The notes: generated by a model from the letters alone, not told the origin. A DNA stretch of 64,000 nucleotides from Tenrec ecaudatus (GCF_050624435.1 NC_134535.1:124917731-124981730), one strand, 5' to 3'; positions 46,187-58,412 are shown, numbered from the stretch's first letter. Numbers and translations are program-made.

Positions 46187-47236
46187 AGTGGGTTTGGATG
46201 AAGAACTTCCTCTGAAAGCAGCAGGAGAATAAGGACCTTAGTGGATGGAACAACCAGAGATCTAAAATTGATGGTGAGGAGGGCCTATAATGCCTGGTGG
46301 GGTTTGATCAAGTGCAACGTATCTGAGAGGAATTACTGAGAGCTGAGTGGAGGGTGAGCATGAGAGTGGGATAGGAGGAAGTAAAAGGAAATAGAGGAAA
46401 GAAGTAGGAGGCAAAAGCTATTTATAGAGGTACAGCTGTAGGTATTTAGACATGTAAATATATTAATTTATAATGAAAGGGATAGAGGCCAATGTACATA
46501 TATTTATATGTTAAGTATTAAGACAGCAGACAGACTTTGGGTCTGTATTCAAGGCCTCCCTCAACATACCAACATTTTGTTCTAATAACCTGACACTCTT
46601 TGATACTCACCTTCCCAACACGATGACTGAAGACAAAATCGGTGCATAAGTAAATGTGATGAAGATGGTGCCTGGCTATCGAAAGATATAGCATCTGGGG
46701 TCTTACGACTTGAAGATAAACAAGCAGCCATCTAGCTAAGAAGCCCACATGGAAGAAGCACACCAGTCTGTGTGATCATGAGATGTCAGTAGGAGCAGGT
46801 ATCAATTATCGAAAGATCCAAAACAAACAATTATACTGATTTGAAAAAGTGGGGTTGGAGTGGAGACCCAAAACCCATCTGTAGACAACTGGACATCCCC
46901 TTACAGAAGGGTCACAATGAAGAGATGCGCCAGTCAGGGTGCAGTATAGCACCAATGAAACATACAACTTTCCTCTAGTTCTTTAATGCTTTCTCTCCGC
47001 CCCCCCATCATGATCCCAATTCCACCTTACAAATCGGGCTAGACCGGAGTACACACATGGGTACAGATAAGAGCTATCAATACATGGAATTTAGGACAGA
47101 TAAATCCCTCAGGAACAGTAGTGATATCATGAGGGTAAGGGGAATGGTGGGGAAGGAGAAGGGGGAACCCATCACAAGGTTGTATAGGCCCCCTACCCCC
47201 AGAAAGGTAGGTGAAGGGAGACAAGGGACAACGTAA
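46187..47236 (+). mobile_element. L1 3' end, about 1 kb, lacking its A-tail
   Basis: Starts ttaggagtgggtttggatg and includes gataggaggaagtaaaagg, gtctgtattcaaggcctccc, gaagcacaccagtctgtg and accggagtacacacatggg. It stops around acaacgtaagacttg without the final AATAAAATGATT tail. The junction lies at the start of the CpG-richer region. Confidence 0.8.
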
Positions 47237-47627
47237 GACTTGTATGTCCAAGTCTCCACTGGTTTCTCCTCTGACACCTCTTCTGCTTTACAGATGGCGT
47301 TGGGAACAAGCGCCGTTTATTTGCAACTTGGCTCTCATTTCCCCACGCATCTCTTTCCTAACGCGTCCATCAATTTTCACTGCTGGTACACTCTCAACCG
47401 TTATGTCTTTCTTAGCGTCGCTGCTAATCCAAAGTATTTCTCTTCAGTCTCCTTCGTGCCAGCCCTGCCCATCCCTTCCCAGAACAGTGCGCGGTCTCCC
47501 TTCCTCTAGTCGTAGTCCACTCTTCTTCTAAGCGCTCCCTAGCTGAACCCACGTCTGGGTTATTTTTTTATCTTACTATTATTATATATTTTTCATTTGT
47601 ATCTCTGTCTCTCATTCTCACACTCCT
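47237..47627. other. Non-repeat sequence left of the CpG island
   Basis: Contains a strong-looking plus-strand splice acceptor (ctcttctgctttacag at about 47278-47293), followed by an open frame from ATGGCGTTGG to 47509. The frame has no family resemblance. CpGs are more frequent here than in the surroundings. A 5' exon of an unknown transcript is possible but unproven. Confidence 0.35.
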
Positions 47628-47935
47628 GGGCCAATGCACCGCAACCTGAGGGGAGGTCGCGGATGGCACGCGGCAGGGCAGGTGAGGACGTGTGCGGGCG
47701 CAGGGGCGTCCCCCGCAGCCCCGGGGAGCCGGCTCCGTGCCACCGCGCACGTCCTCTGCGCGGGCGCCCAGCCTCCTCCCCGCTGCCCACATGCTGGGCG
47801 CAGCCGCCGCCTAACTGGCCAGATGAAATTAGAATTCTCGGGAATCCGAGACTTCTCAAAGGGAGGCGCCAACGCTTCTACAAGGGCTTGGTCGGCTTCG
47901 GGGCAGACGTGTTTCCGCTAGACAACTTACTAACC
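47628..47935. promoter_or_regulatory. CpG island without an assigned gene
   Basis: About 300 bp with roughly 30 CpG dinucleotides, counted by eye, and high GC, in a window that is otherwise CpG-poor. A CCAAT box (gggccaatgc) sits at its left edge near 47630. A donor-like cag/gtgagg lies at about 47680 on the plus strand. The nearest recognised gene is SLC2A3, whose start is 26 kb to the left and on the other strand, so this could be a distal alternative promoter of it or the start of an unannotated transcript. Confidence 0.75.
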
Positions 47936-49507
47936 TCCACTTCCCTTGTCGCTGCACACCGCAGTGCCTACCGCCGCCCCTGCTCCTCCACTTTAAGGCA
48001 ACAGCCATCTCTCCGCCAGCCAGCCTGTCCACCCCTCCCCACTGCACATTTGACACATCCTGCCCCTCTTTGCGGTTCTTTTTAAAAAGTGGAATTACGT
48101 ACACAGTCATAAAGTAAAGGTCACACAGGTTAGGTGTACAAGAGCAACACACACATTCCTGAAACCAACAACCTTCCAATTCAAGAATGACAATTTGCAT
48201 TTTCTTAGAAAGTTCTCTCAGCACCTTGGTTATGGCTTCTAAAAATCTTAAACGCCCCCTTCCGCCAAGTCATCCATCCTGTCATTTTACTCAGTCACAG
48301 TTTTTTTTTTGCTCATGATGTGGTGACCCACCCATAAAATTACTTTTTTTTTTTTTTTTCCGTTTCTCTGAAATGTCTATAACCTTGCTCTGGAGAGGGT
48401 TCAGAACAAGGCCTCAAACCGTTTCAACACTGTTCTTGCAAGCACTGTAGGAATGCACAGGGTCACTCCAGACCCAGACACGCTGGAGGCTTGCAGATCA
48501 GTCACAGTTTTATTCTCATGCATTCACTTGTTTCAAAGACTGGCAAATGTTTCCTAATAACATCAAAAAACTAAAGCCTGAGGAGGTAGAAATGGAGAGA
48601 TTCAGTTTAAAAAGAAAGACATACTGCTCTCCTTCCATCTGCAAGCAACATTTCTGAGCCCTTACTCTCATTTTAGTTTATTTTTCACTCTCATCTTCGA
48701 TGCACAGACCACCATGGTCAGCTGACTAACATTTCCTAGGAGATAAATGCATTTCTTTCTTTTTCCCAAGGAAGGCTGAGTTAGAATGAAGCACTCTACA
48801 TCCAAAATAGCTGCTGAGTCCAAAAGCAGCATGGGCAAAAACTGAAACTGGGAGAATTTCCTAAAGGTATGCCTTAAAGGGAATGGGAGGGTCACAGGTG
48901 AAGTTGCAAACACAGATGAAACGCTTAAGAATGCAGCTGTAGATTCCTGGGCAGGGGAACCAAGTGTCAACTCTTGGATGAGACTCATAAAAGAAAATGT
49001 CAGCGCACAGGTTACTGGAGTTAAAGAGACAAAGTGGGAGAGTAGGCGACTGACAGAGATGTGTAAGCAGACAATGAGAAATCTGTGAAGTCCAGGCAGT
49101 GAGCAGTGAAAAGGAAGGAACACCAACATAAATTTGTTGCAATGTTCACGTAAACCTTGCCCTCTTCCCGAACCAGTGACACAGGGTTTCCACTTCCCTT
49201 TACTGTCACTGGTTGCTCAAGTCTAGAAACCAAGACATTTGGTCACCCACTCTGAATGAGCGGATAACCTCTAGAATCTACATACACATCAGACGGTCAA
49301 ATTACAGACTGAACCATATCTTAGCTTCCCTCTTTCATGTTAGAACAGAAGCATTTCAATAAAATGAAACAGAACTTGTTTTCTATTGTTGTTAAGAGTT
49401 GAAGGTAATTTTTTTTCTTCTTTTTCTTCAGGCCTTTTTAAAATTATTGAGGCATGACATACATCTAGCAAAACCGGTAGAAAATGTTCTCAGCTTAAGT
49501 GAATTTA
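47936..49507. other. Mostly non-repeat sequence right of the CpG island
   Basis: Includes poly-T tracts near 48300 and 48347. A 153-codon minus-strand open frame (48668-49129) is hydrophobic and unrecognised. No conserved domain seen. Repeat content is lower here than elsewhere in the right half. Confidence 0.4.
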
Positions 49508-50345
49508 TGTTGCTGTTGTTAGGTACCATCGAGTTGGTTCTGAATCATTGAGACCCAATGTGCAACAGAACACTGGTTGGTCCTGCGTCATCCTCACAAT
49601 TGTTCTTGCTTGAGCCCATTTTTGCAGCCACTGTGCCACTCCATCTGGTCCAGGGCCTTCCTCTTTTTTGCTGTCACTCCACTTTACCAGGGATGATGTC
49701 TTTTTCCAGGGAATGATCTCTCCTGATATCATCTAAAGCACTGGTTCTCAACCTGTGGGTAGCGAAGCTTTGGGGGGCAGAATGACCCTTTCACAGGGGT
49801 CATGGGATTCATAATAGTACCAAAATTGCAGTTATGAAGTAGCAACAAAAATAATTTTATGGTTGGGGGGTCATCACAACATGAACATGCACTGTATGAA
49901 AGAGTCACGGCATTAGGAAGGTTGAGAACCACTGATCTAAAGTATGTGAGATGAAGTGTTGTCATTCTTGCCTCAAAGGAGCATTCTATCTGTACTTCTT
50001 CCACGACAGATTTGTTTGTTCCTTTGTCAGTCTATGGTATTTTCTGTATTTTTTGCCAATACCATAGTTCAAACACGTGCATTTTTCTTTGGTCTCCTCA
50101 TTCAGTATCTGACTTTCATATGCACTATGAGGCTATGGCTTGCACCAGGCACAACTTACCCTTCAAAGGGACATCCTTGCTTTTCAACAGTTGAAAGATG
50201 TCTTGAGCAGCAGACTTACCCAATGCAATGTGTCCTCTGATCTTTTGACTGCTGCTTCCATGAGCGTTGCTTGTGGACCCAAGTAAGATGAAATCCTTCA
50301 CAACTTCAAACTTTTCTCTCTTTATCATGATGTTGCCCATTGGTC
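49508..50345 (-). mobile_element. RTE-clade LINE 3' part, minus strand, split by a SPIN MITE
   Basis: The plus strand starts with the complement of the RTE tail (ttgttaggtaccatcgagttgg) and continues with cagggccttcctc, ctgtacttcttccacgac and atccttgcttttcaacag, ending ttatcatgatgttgcccattgg. The SPIN insertion at 49739-49934 interrupts it. Confidence 0.85.
49739..49934 (+). mobile_element. SPIN-type MITE with perfect 8-bp target duplication
   Basis: Flanked by atctaaag at 49731-49738 and 49935-49942. Left end cactggttctcaacctgtgg, right end ggaaggttgagaaccactg. Inserted inside an RTE copy. The 8-bp duplication is the hAT signature. Confidence 0.95.
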
Positions 50346-50587
50346 CAGTTGTGAGAATTTTGATTTTCTTTTAATTGAGCTGTAATACACAAACCTGTAA
50401 TCCTTAAAGCTTGGTAAAATTTTAACTTGTATTCTGTTCCTAATGATTTGTATAGTTTTGTTTGTTGTTTGTATAAAACTATTCCCGTGTCCTTCATGTA
50501 CCTCTTGAATTATAATGTCCTAAACTATTCCTAGTAAAAATCAATAATATATCAAAAGAATGACCTCAAAGTTCTAATGTGAATTTA

Positions 50588-50706
50588 CATATTTTTAAGT
50601 TAAATACTTTATTGGGGCTTCTTACATCTCATCACAATACATACATTCATCCAGTGTACATTTGTACATATGTTCCCATCATCATTTTCTTTCTACCATA
50701 AATCTT
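50588..50706 (-). mobile_element. L1 3' end fragment, minus orientation
   Basis: Plus strand ttaagttaaatactttattggggc, ttacatctcatcacaatac and catcatcattttctttctacc. Confidence 0.75.
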
Positions 50707-50902
50707 TTTAAAGGCGCATTGCATCAGAATTTATATTTTTAAAAGAATCATGAAGACTTGGAACCTTGATGCAAAGAATAATTTAACTGATTCACAGGAG
50801 AAGGGAAAACAGATGGCTGATTGGTATAAAACAAAAGAGATTTGCCACCTGAGTTTTGCTAGTAGAAAACAGATTTAGGCTCCAATTTGTGTTTCCTTAG
50901 TG

Positions 50903-51092
50903 CAGCGGTTCTCCACCTGTGGGTCAAAACCCCTTTTGGAGGTCGAACGACCTTTTCACAGGGCTCGCCCAATTCATAACAGTAGCAAAATTACAGTTAA
51001 GAAGTAACAATTAAAATAATTTTGTGGATGGGGGTCACCACATGAGGAACTGTATGAAAGGCTCTCGGCATTAGGAAGGTTGAGAACCACTG
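50903..51092 (+). mobile_element. SPIN-type MITE, about 190 bp
   Basis: Left end cagcggttctccacctgtgg, right end aaggttgagaaccactg, body ttcataacagtagcaaaatt and aaataattttgtggatgggg. Flanks ccttagtg/cctggggc match only at half of the positions, so the duplication has decayed. Confidence 0.9.
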
Positions 51093-51700
51093 CCTGGGGC
51101 TTTATGTAAACTGACTGGCATCTGTCTGCATGGTTTTTTTCTGTACCCTCTTTCAGGACTCAATCTAAAAGACCACCTCCTACTGAACAGTCTAGGTTCT
51201 CTTATCCCTCTCCTTCCACTTAGTTTTTCCCAGAGATGGGTTACTATGGGGACGACACTATCCTAGGAAGCCAGCTTTTGGAGAGAAACAGTCACAGAAA
51301 AAAAAAAAAAAGACAAAAGGAAAAGGCAGAGACGCAGATAAGTAACACTGTGACAGTCAAAGGAGGAACTGCACATGTGATAAGATGCCATAATCAAGCT
51401 TACAGAAATAGAGAAACAGAGCAGAGGACCAAGGCAACAGACAAACCAACCAGGGATCTGAAATATGTGGGTGTGTGGAGACCCAGGAGGGGAAAGCATA
51501 CAGTTAAATGACAAAACAGAACATAGAGGATTCTGGAGAAAGCAGCTGCAGAGAGCATTTGGCTAAGAACAGAAACAATTTCAAAGAAATGTTTATTAGA
51601 CTCATTGGCCCCTGAGCCATTACTGTTTCCGGGTAGGGAGCTTGTGAGAAGAGTACATTTACTTTGTGTTATTTTGTACTTCCGTTTCTTGCCTGCAAGG
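51093..51700. other. Gene-free sequence
   Basis: No gene or repeat recognised. Contains an A-rich run at 51299-51312. Confidence 0.4.
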
Positions 51701-51701
51701 A

Positions 51702-51892
51702 GCCATGGTGGCACAGTGGTTACCTTCTGGGTTGATAACCACAATGCCAGCATTTTGAAAACACAAGCCACTCCACGGGAGAAGACGGAAGCTTTCTGCT
51801 CTTACAAACAGGTACAGTCTTGGAAACCCACAGGGCAATTCTGCCCTGTTCTACAGGGTGACTGTAAGTCAGAATCGACTTGATATCATTTG
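51702..51892 (+). mobile_element. AfroSINE, plus orientation, near full length
   Basis: Head aaggagccatggtggcacagtgg, body cgggagaagacggaagctttc and gtcttggaaacccacaggg, tail aagtcagaatcgacttgatatc. Confidence 0.88.
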
Positions 51893-52249
51893 CCTGTGAT
51901 CTGATGTGCATGGTGAAGAATCTTCCAAAGACAATCAAAGGTTAGGGATATTTCTTCTGAGACATAAGCTTTAAATCCTCTCTTCTATTTCCTTAATATT
52001 TGTATCTTGATTTCACACATACCATTCTCTCTCTTGCTTCTTTTTTTCACTTCCCTTGGTTGTAAGGCACCATCTTTTATGTTCAAATCAACCATTCCAT
52101 TCTCTGTTCCAATCCCTAAAAGCTATTCTTTACCTAAAGTCATTCTTGTCCCTACTCCTAGCCAGAGAATTTGCTTTTTCCAATACCACTCTCCACTTTC
52201 ACCTACTATTTGACTTCTTACTAGGACTTGCCCATATTTGGACAAAATA
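51893..52249. other. Gene-free sequence
   Basis: C- and T-rich. Nothing recognised. Confidence 0.4.
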
Positions 52250-52765
52250 ATATTTTTAAAAAAAAATAAATCATTTTATTGGGGGCATTTACAGCTCTAT
52301 CACAATCCATACATCCATCCACTGAGTCAATCATATTTGTACATATGTTGCCATCATCATTTTCAAAACATTTTCTTTCTACTTGAGCCCTTGGTATCAG
52401 CTCCTCTTTTCCCTCCCTTCCCCCCTCCCACCCTCATTATCCCTTGATAAATTATAAATTATTATAATTTTCATATCTTACAACGACTGCTGTCTCATAT
52501 CACCCACATTTCTGTTGTTCATCCCATGTTGGGGGTGGGGATGGTGTTATATGTCGATCATTGCAATCAGTTCTCCCTTTTCCCCACACCTTCCCCATAC
52601 CCTCATGGTCTTGCTACTCCCATTACTGTTTCTGAGGTGTTATCTGTCCTGGTTTCTGTGTGTCGAGAGCTCTTATCTGTACCAGTGTACATGCTCTAGT
52701 CTAGCCAGATTTGTAGGGTAGAACTGGCATCATGATAGTGGGGATGGGGGGAGCATTAAGAAGTA
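52250..52765 (-). mobile_element. L1 3' end, minus orientation
   Basis: The plus strand begins aaaataaatcattttattggggg, continues cagctctatcacaatccatac, gtaccagtgtacatgctctag and ccagatttgtagggtagaactgg, and ends near gggggagcattaagaag. Confidence 0.88.
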
Positions 52766-52971
52766 ACATCTTAAAAAAAAGCAGTTTTCTCAATTAAAAA
52801 TAAGACAATGTTAGGAGGGAAAATATGTATAAATAAATATAGGAATTTACAAAATCCATGGGCCTCTGGTGAACAGTGCTGACAACTCAAAAGTCCCTGA
52901 TTATAATTCGGTTGTGGGGAGATACTGGAGCACGGAGGACAAGATAAGACAGTCTGAAAGGAGCTGTACGC

Positions 52972-53162
52972 CAGTGGTTCTCAACCTTCCTCATGCTGTG
53001 ACCCTTTCAAACAGTTCCTCATATTGTGGTGACCGCCAACCATCAAATTATTTTTGTTGCTACTTTAGAACTGTAATTTTGCTACTGTTATGAATTGAGC
53101 AACCCTGTGAAAGGGTCATTTGACCCCCAAAGGGGTTGGGACCCACAGGTTGAGAACTGCTG
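52972..53162 (-). mobile_element. SPIN-type MITE with near-perfect 8-bp target duplication
   Basis: Left end cagtggttctcaaccttcctcatg, right end ccacaggttgagaactgctg. Flanks ctgtacgc (52964-52971) and ctgtaggg (53163-53170) agree at 6 of 8. Orientation is opposite to the copy at 49739. Confidence 0.92.
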
Positions 53163-53513
53163 CTGTAGGGTAATGGGCCCAGTTTTATCACTGGATTGGT
53201 GGCTTTTGTCCTTCACTCCATGTGGAGCAATTAGAATACCTTGGTCTGGGACTTCCAGACCACAACTGAGAATCTTGGCTGGCAAGTGGGGGTTGGACAG
53301 ATCAGAAAAGACTCATATGGAGGCTGATATGAAGCAATCTCAAGAAGCATGACTGGTCAATATCTGGCAGAACTGACCAATATAAGCCCTGCGTCTCAGG
53401 ATCGGAGCATCTCTTCTGGTGGGAGGGTGGTGCATCAGAAACCCTCCCAGACCTCACTCTGCACATATTCATGTATGCGCCAATAAATCTGTAGTCCTAA
53501 GTATGATAATACC

Positions 53514-53701
53514 AAAACCAAACCCACTGCCATCAAGTTGATTCTGACGCACAACCACCTTACCAGGCAGAACTGCTCCTTCTTGTTTCAGAGACGGTAC
53601 CTCTTTATAAGAGCTTCCATGGAGCAGCTGGAGGGTTTGAACCATTAGCCTTGGGGTTAGTTGCCCAGTGCTTAAACCCATGGTGCCACCAAGGGTTCCA
53701 T
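53514..53701 (-). mobile_element. AfroSINE, near full length
   Basis: Plus strand aaaaccaaacccactgccatcaag, then ggcagaactgctccttc and ggagcagctggagggtttg, ending catggtgccaccaagggttcc. Confidence 0.88.
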
Positions 53702-54255
53702 TAAGTATATTCTGTAATCAATCCAGTAAATTATCAAGTCCAAAGGCATATTAGAAACCAGCAGGACAGAAAGTAAGGTATCTGTGGGCTCCCAAACTCA
53801 GATCCTTGGAATCCAGTCCCAAATTGATGGTTCAGAAGGTTATGGAGTCATGTGGATGCCCCAGCCTGAAGCTGGTGTGTGCATATTTGCCCCAACCTGC
53901 AGATGATGTTCTTTTAACATGAGAGTTCTGATCACACTCAGGATGGCTAGGCCAGAGGGAGAGAGTGTCGTGAGTAGCTGGCAATGAGGATGAAGACGTG
54001 GGAATATGAGGAGTGGGTCAATTGCCACATTTGGGGCATTGGATTCATGCTGACCCTTATTGTGCAGAAGCCAAACAGTTGAGAGATTTTATTTAAGTGG
54101 GGAAAACACAGAAAGGCTTCACAAAGAAGTATTTGGACTGCATTGTGAAAGCTGGGTGCTATAAGAAGTAGAAATTAAAAAAAAGAAGAAGTAGAAAACA
54201 GGAAGACATGAGAAAAGTACATATCAGGTAGATGAAATAGTCTGGGCTCTTTAAA
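53702..54255. other. Gene-free sequence
   Basis: No gene recognised. 53750-54060 (cagaaagtaaggtatctgtg...cagcctgaagctgg) may be an old LTR but is not assignable. Confidence 0.35.
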
Positions 54256-54452
54256 GGAGCCCTGGTGGCATAGTGGGTTACCGGGTTACCCATTGGGCTG
54301 CTAACCACAAGGTCAGTGGTTCAGAACCACCAGCCACTCCACAGGAGAAAGATGGGGCTTTCTATACCTATAAAGAGACTCACAGGGGGCAGTTCTGTCT
54401 TGTCCTAAAGGGTCTCTATGAGACAGCATCATTTTGTGTTTGGTTTTGGTTT
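54256..54452 (+). mobile_element. AfroSINE, near full length, with head duplication
   Basis: Head aaaggagccctggtggcatagtggg, then an extra 'gttaccgggttaccc', body aggagaaagatggggctttc and gggggcagttctgtcttgtcc, tail-like gtgtttggttttgg. Confidence 0.88.
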
Positions 54453-54559
54453 AAAGGTACTGTGCAAGGCGTTTGTGTGGAAGGCTGGGGTGGGGAATGG
54501 TTTAGTCCAACTTAGCTACTGAGTCTGGTATCTCTAGTGAGAGATATAAGAGAAACAAT

Positions 54560-54745
54560 GGTGCGATGGCTCAAGCTGTTAACCAAAAGCTCAGCATTTC
54601 AAATTCATCAATCAGGTGATGAAAAGACCTGGCTATCTGTTCCTATAATTTCAGCCTAGGAAACCCCAGGGGCCAGGTGTACCTGGTTATATGGGGTCAC
54701 TGTGAATCAGAATCAACTCAAAGATATGCGGTAACACTGAGAGGC
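54560..54745 (+). mobile_element. AfroSINE (second subtype), diverged
   Basis: Plus strand atggtgcgatggctcaagctg, aaccaaaagctcagcatttc, caggaaac-like body and ggtcactgtgaatcagaatcaactc tail. Confidence 0.7.
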
Positions 54746-54889
54746 AATGCTGGTAAAACAAAGTGGGGCTGTGTTACAGCAGTCTTGAATACCAGTGGTG
54801 TTATTTTGAGAATAAGCACTCTGGTGGGGAATGTACTAAAATGTTAATGTATTTAAAAAAAACATCTGCATACTGCTGGCACTCCAAAA

Positions 54890-55480
54890 ATGTTGTTTGA
54901 CACTGTCTTAATTAGCTAGTGTTGCAACACCAGTATCACCACAGACATACCACAGTGGGCGGATTGAGCATACAGTAATGTATGTGCTCAAAGATTAGGA
55001 AGGAGACTTGAAGTCCAAAATCCGGGCACCCGCTCTACTACGGGAATGCTGAGCTTTTGGTTAGCAGCTTGAGCCATCGGACCACCGGGGTGCTTAGATC
55101 TCTAGGTAGAGACACCCTACCGCGGCATGAAGAGCTTTGTCTCTTCTGAGCTTCTTCTGAGTAAACTGTATGTGACTAGGCAAATATCTTCCCAGCTCTG
55201 TCTTCAACTTCGTTTGCTTTCTTGCTTCATGTCACATAGGAGCCCTGGTGACATAATTAGTTACTCATTGGACTCTTAACAACAGTGGGTATTTCTATAT
55301 CTGAAATGAGATTGACTCAAGACACACCCTACACTAATCTTGACTAATTAACATAACAAATATAAATCATGTCCAAATGGGATTGTAACTGCTAGCATAG
55401 AGGTTAGGTTTTATAACTCATGTTTTGAGGGGGCAAAATTCAATCTATTATATAGTCATTTTATCTTCTATGCTTTGCTC
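54890..55480 (+). repeat. Ancient LTR-like repeat broken by SINE pieces
   Basis: Starts gtcttaattagctagtgttgc and resumes at about 55300 (attgactcaagacacacc) to end ttgagggggcaaaattcaatc. Between lie a minus-orientation SINE head (55035-55090) and a plus-orientation SINE head (55236-55290). A related piece may be at 62650-62750. Confidence 0.5.
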
Positions 55481-55519
55481 AGTTAAAATACTTTGTGCTT
55501 TCTCTCTCTCTTCTTTCTT

Positions 55520-56083
<564 letters not shown>

Positions 56084-56239
56084 CTACCCTTTGTCTCCAG
56101 AAAGTTTCCGGATAGAACAACTTGGTATGATAGTATGCATTATGCAAGCAATCATCAATCTTCTTCTTCTTTTTTTGAGAAAAAAGATAAGCCACGAAAT
56201 CTCTGTATTTCAGCTGTCTACTTCTCAAAGGTTTTGGGT

Positions 56240-56372
56240 TTTTAAAAAATCATTTTACTGGGGCTCTTACATATCTTATAACATTCCATACATCAATTGT
56301 ATCAAGCATATTTGTACATATGTTGCCATCATCATTTTCTAAACATTTACTTTCTATTTCAGCCCTTGGTTC
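56240..56372 (-). mobile_element. L1 3' end fragment, minus orientation
   Basis: Plus strand aaaaaatcattttactggggc, aacattccatacatcaattg, gtacatatgttgccatcatc. Confidence 0.82.
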
Positions 56373-56519
56373 AAAGGTGGTTTAAGGCTGAAGGAGAAAG
56401 ACCTTAGGCAGTTTGTTCTTTGCAATATCAAAAATACTATACACACATTGTGCAAATTCCCATGTATAAATAGCAATCATCACAACATGGAAGGAAGTTG
56501 CTACATCATATACATATTT

Positions 56520-56850
56520 TTCAAAAATAATTTTATTGGCAGCTCTTATGGCTCCATTGTAGAAATATTTTGGCCACTGGTTAGATATTTACTTATTCCT
56601 CTTTCAAATATATGCTTGAAATTTCCAAGTTTTAGAAACCTCCCTAGTTCATTTATCTTTTTTCTTCCAGTTCATTTATATGACTGGTATATATAAGTAC
56701 ATTCATTAATATTTCTCCAACTCAAAATGTAAAGGCATTGGGAAATGGTTATTTTTTTATGAGTATAGAATTCTTTTTAAAAAATTATAAATAATTTACT
56801 GGGAGTTCTTACAGCTCTTATAACAATCCATACATCAATTGTATGAAGAA
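56520..56850 (-). mobile_element. Two more L1 3' tail pieces, minus orientation
   Basis: 56520-56558 (caaaaataattttattggcagc) and 56770-56850 (aaaaaattataaataatttactgg, ttataacaatccatacatcaa). Only the extreme 3' end is left in both. Confidence 0.7.
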
Positions 56851-57177
56851 ATGGTTATTTTTGCCACTAGATTCTGAGGGTAACATAGTTGGAATTTGGA
56901 AAATTAGAAAAATCTGAAGTTACCTAGGTTGCAGTTTCTGGGTGTGACTGAGCAAAGAATTTATTTCTCCCCTTTCACCTTTTCATTGCCATCAGCCCAA
57001 CTTCTTCAAATACTCCCAAGATTGAAGCTATTTGCTCTGTCTCATTATTCTCTCTTTGATCTTGACAGCTGCACTCAATGAAAACAGATAAAACCGCTTC
57101 AGAGAACAACTCACAGGATCCCAGGCATGGAGGACATGCAATGAGCACGATCCTCCGTTTCACCCACACCTCTCTAT

Positions 57178-57352
57178 GGCATGGAATCAATCTATTTTGA
57201 CTCATAGTGATCCTATAGGACAAGGCGGAACTCCCCCATAGTGTTTCTAGGCTATAAGTCTTTATGGATACAGACAGCTTGACATTTATCCCAGAGTAGC
57301 TGGGGGGTTTAAATCTGACACCTTTCAGTCAGCAGTGCAACACTTAGTCCAT
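57178..57352 (-). mobile_element. AfroSINE, decayed
   Basis: Plus strand atggaatcaatctattttgac, cctataggacaaggcgg, ggctataagtctttatggat and gtgcaacacttagtcc. Confidence 0.75.
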
Positions 57353-58412
57353 TGCAACTAACTTTTAAACGAACAGTTAACAGTGGCGATCATTAGTATG
57401 GCCACATACCTCACTGAGGCTCCTGAAAGATAAGAACAAAGCTTCTAGTTTAAGTTGTATTTTTCTATTGTTAAAAATGACAAAAATAAAGGCTGGATTA
57501 TTCACCTTCTCAAGAAAAATGAACTTTCATCTGAAAAGAATGGAAGAGAAAAATATAAGGCCAGAAAGAGTAAGATATGTGAGAATCAAATTCTGCTTTA
57601 AGTAACAGTATATGGAAATAATGCACAAATCTGATCACTAAACCCTGGAGAAGGGGTTACTAAATTTTGGAGAGGAGCCAGAAAAACAGAAAAAGATAGT
57701 ACTTCCTTATTACCTCCATCATATTTTAGATAAGTTACTGAGATGACAAAAGGAGAACAGTGATTATTTGGAGACAGAATTAAGTTTAAATCAGGTTTGC
57801 CCTGTACCTTATGGATGTTTAGCAGGTACCTGACAGGTGTCAGGAGCACAGATATCCCAAGTTGTAGCAACCAAAGATAGCTCCAGACATTTAAAAATGT
57901 GTGCCGGAAGTGGTAGGCAGGAGACAGACTCACTACTGGCTGAGAACCATTGCTAAGAACTACTGCCTAAGACATTATACATCTTGATTTAAGCAGACTA
58001 TCTGAGATATAGCTAATATATTTATATGTAATAACAAAATGATTTACCCATCTGATACACATATATTTGGAAAATGTAATGATTTTGGACAGATTAGAAA
58101 AACAAAGTGGTGGTGGTGGAATTTTCCTTACTAAAATTCAGAGTGTTACTCTTAGGAAGGTTTCTTGGGTTCTTCTCAGGGTTACATGTACTTTCTTTCT
58201 CTTATTATTATGTAATATTCAAAATATACAAAGCAAAATGTTACATCTGACACTCTCAAACATTTTATAAACTGGTTATCTAATATTCAAATCCAACTAC
58301 AAGTGAGAAGAGATCTGGAATGCCATAGACAGGGCCCTCGCAAGTTAATGATATAAAGCAAAGTATGAAAAAGTTAACATTTGAGAATATCAGAGAGCTA
58401 CAAATAGCCCAA

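Noticed and set aside
47597-48085. 162-codon plus-strand open frame over the CpG island
   Set aside because: High-GC sequence has few stops. The protein is R/P-rich with no family resemblance, and other frames across the same island are open too.
48668-49129. 153-codon minus-strand open frame
   Set aside because: Hydrophobic and S/L-rich but no recognisable domain, no promoter or splice support. Kept only as a note in the region description.
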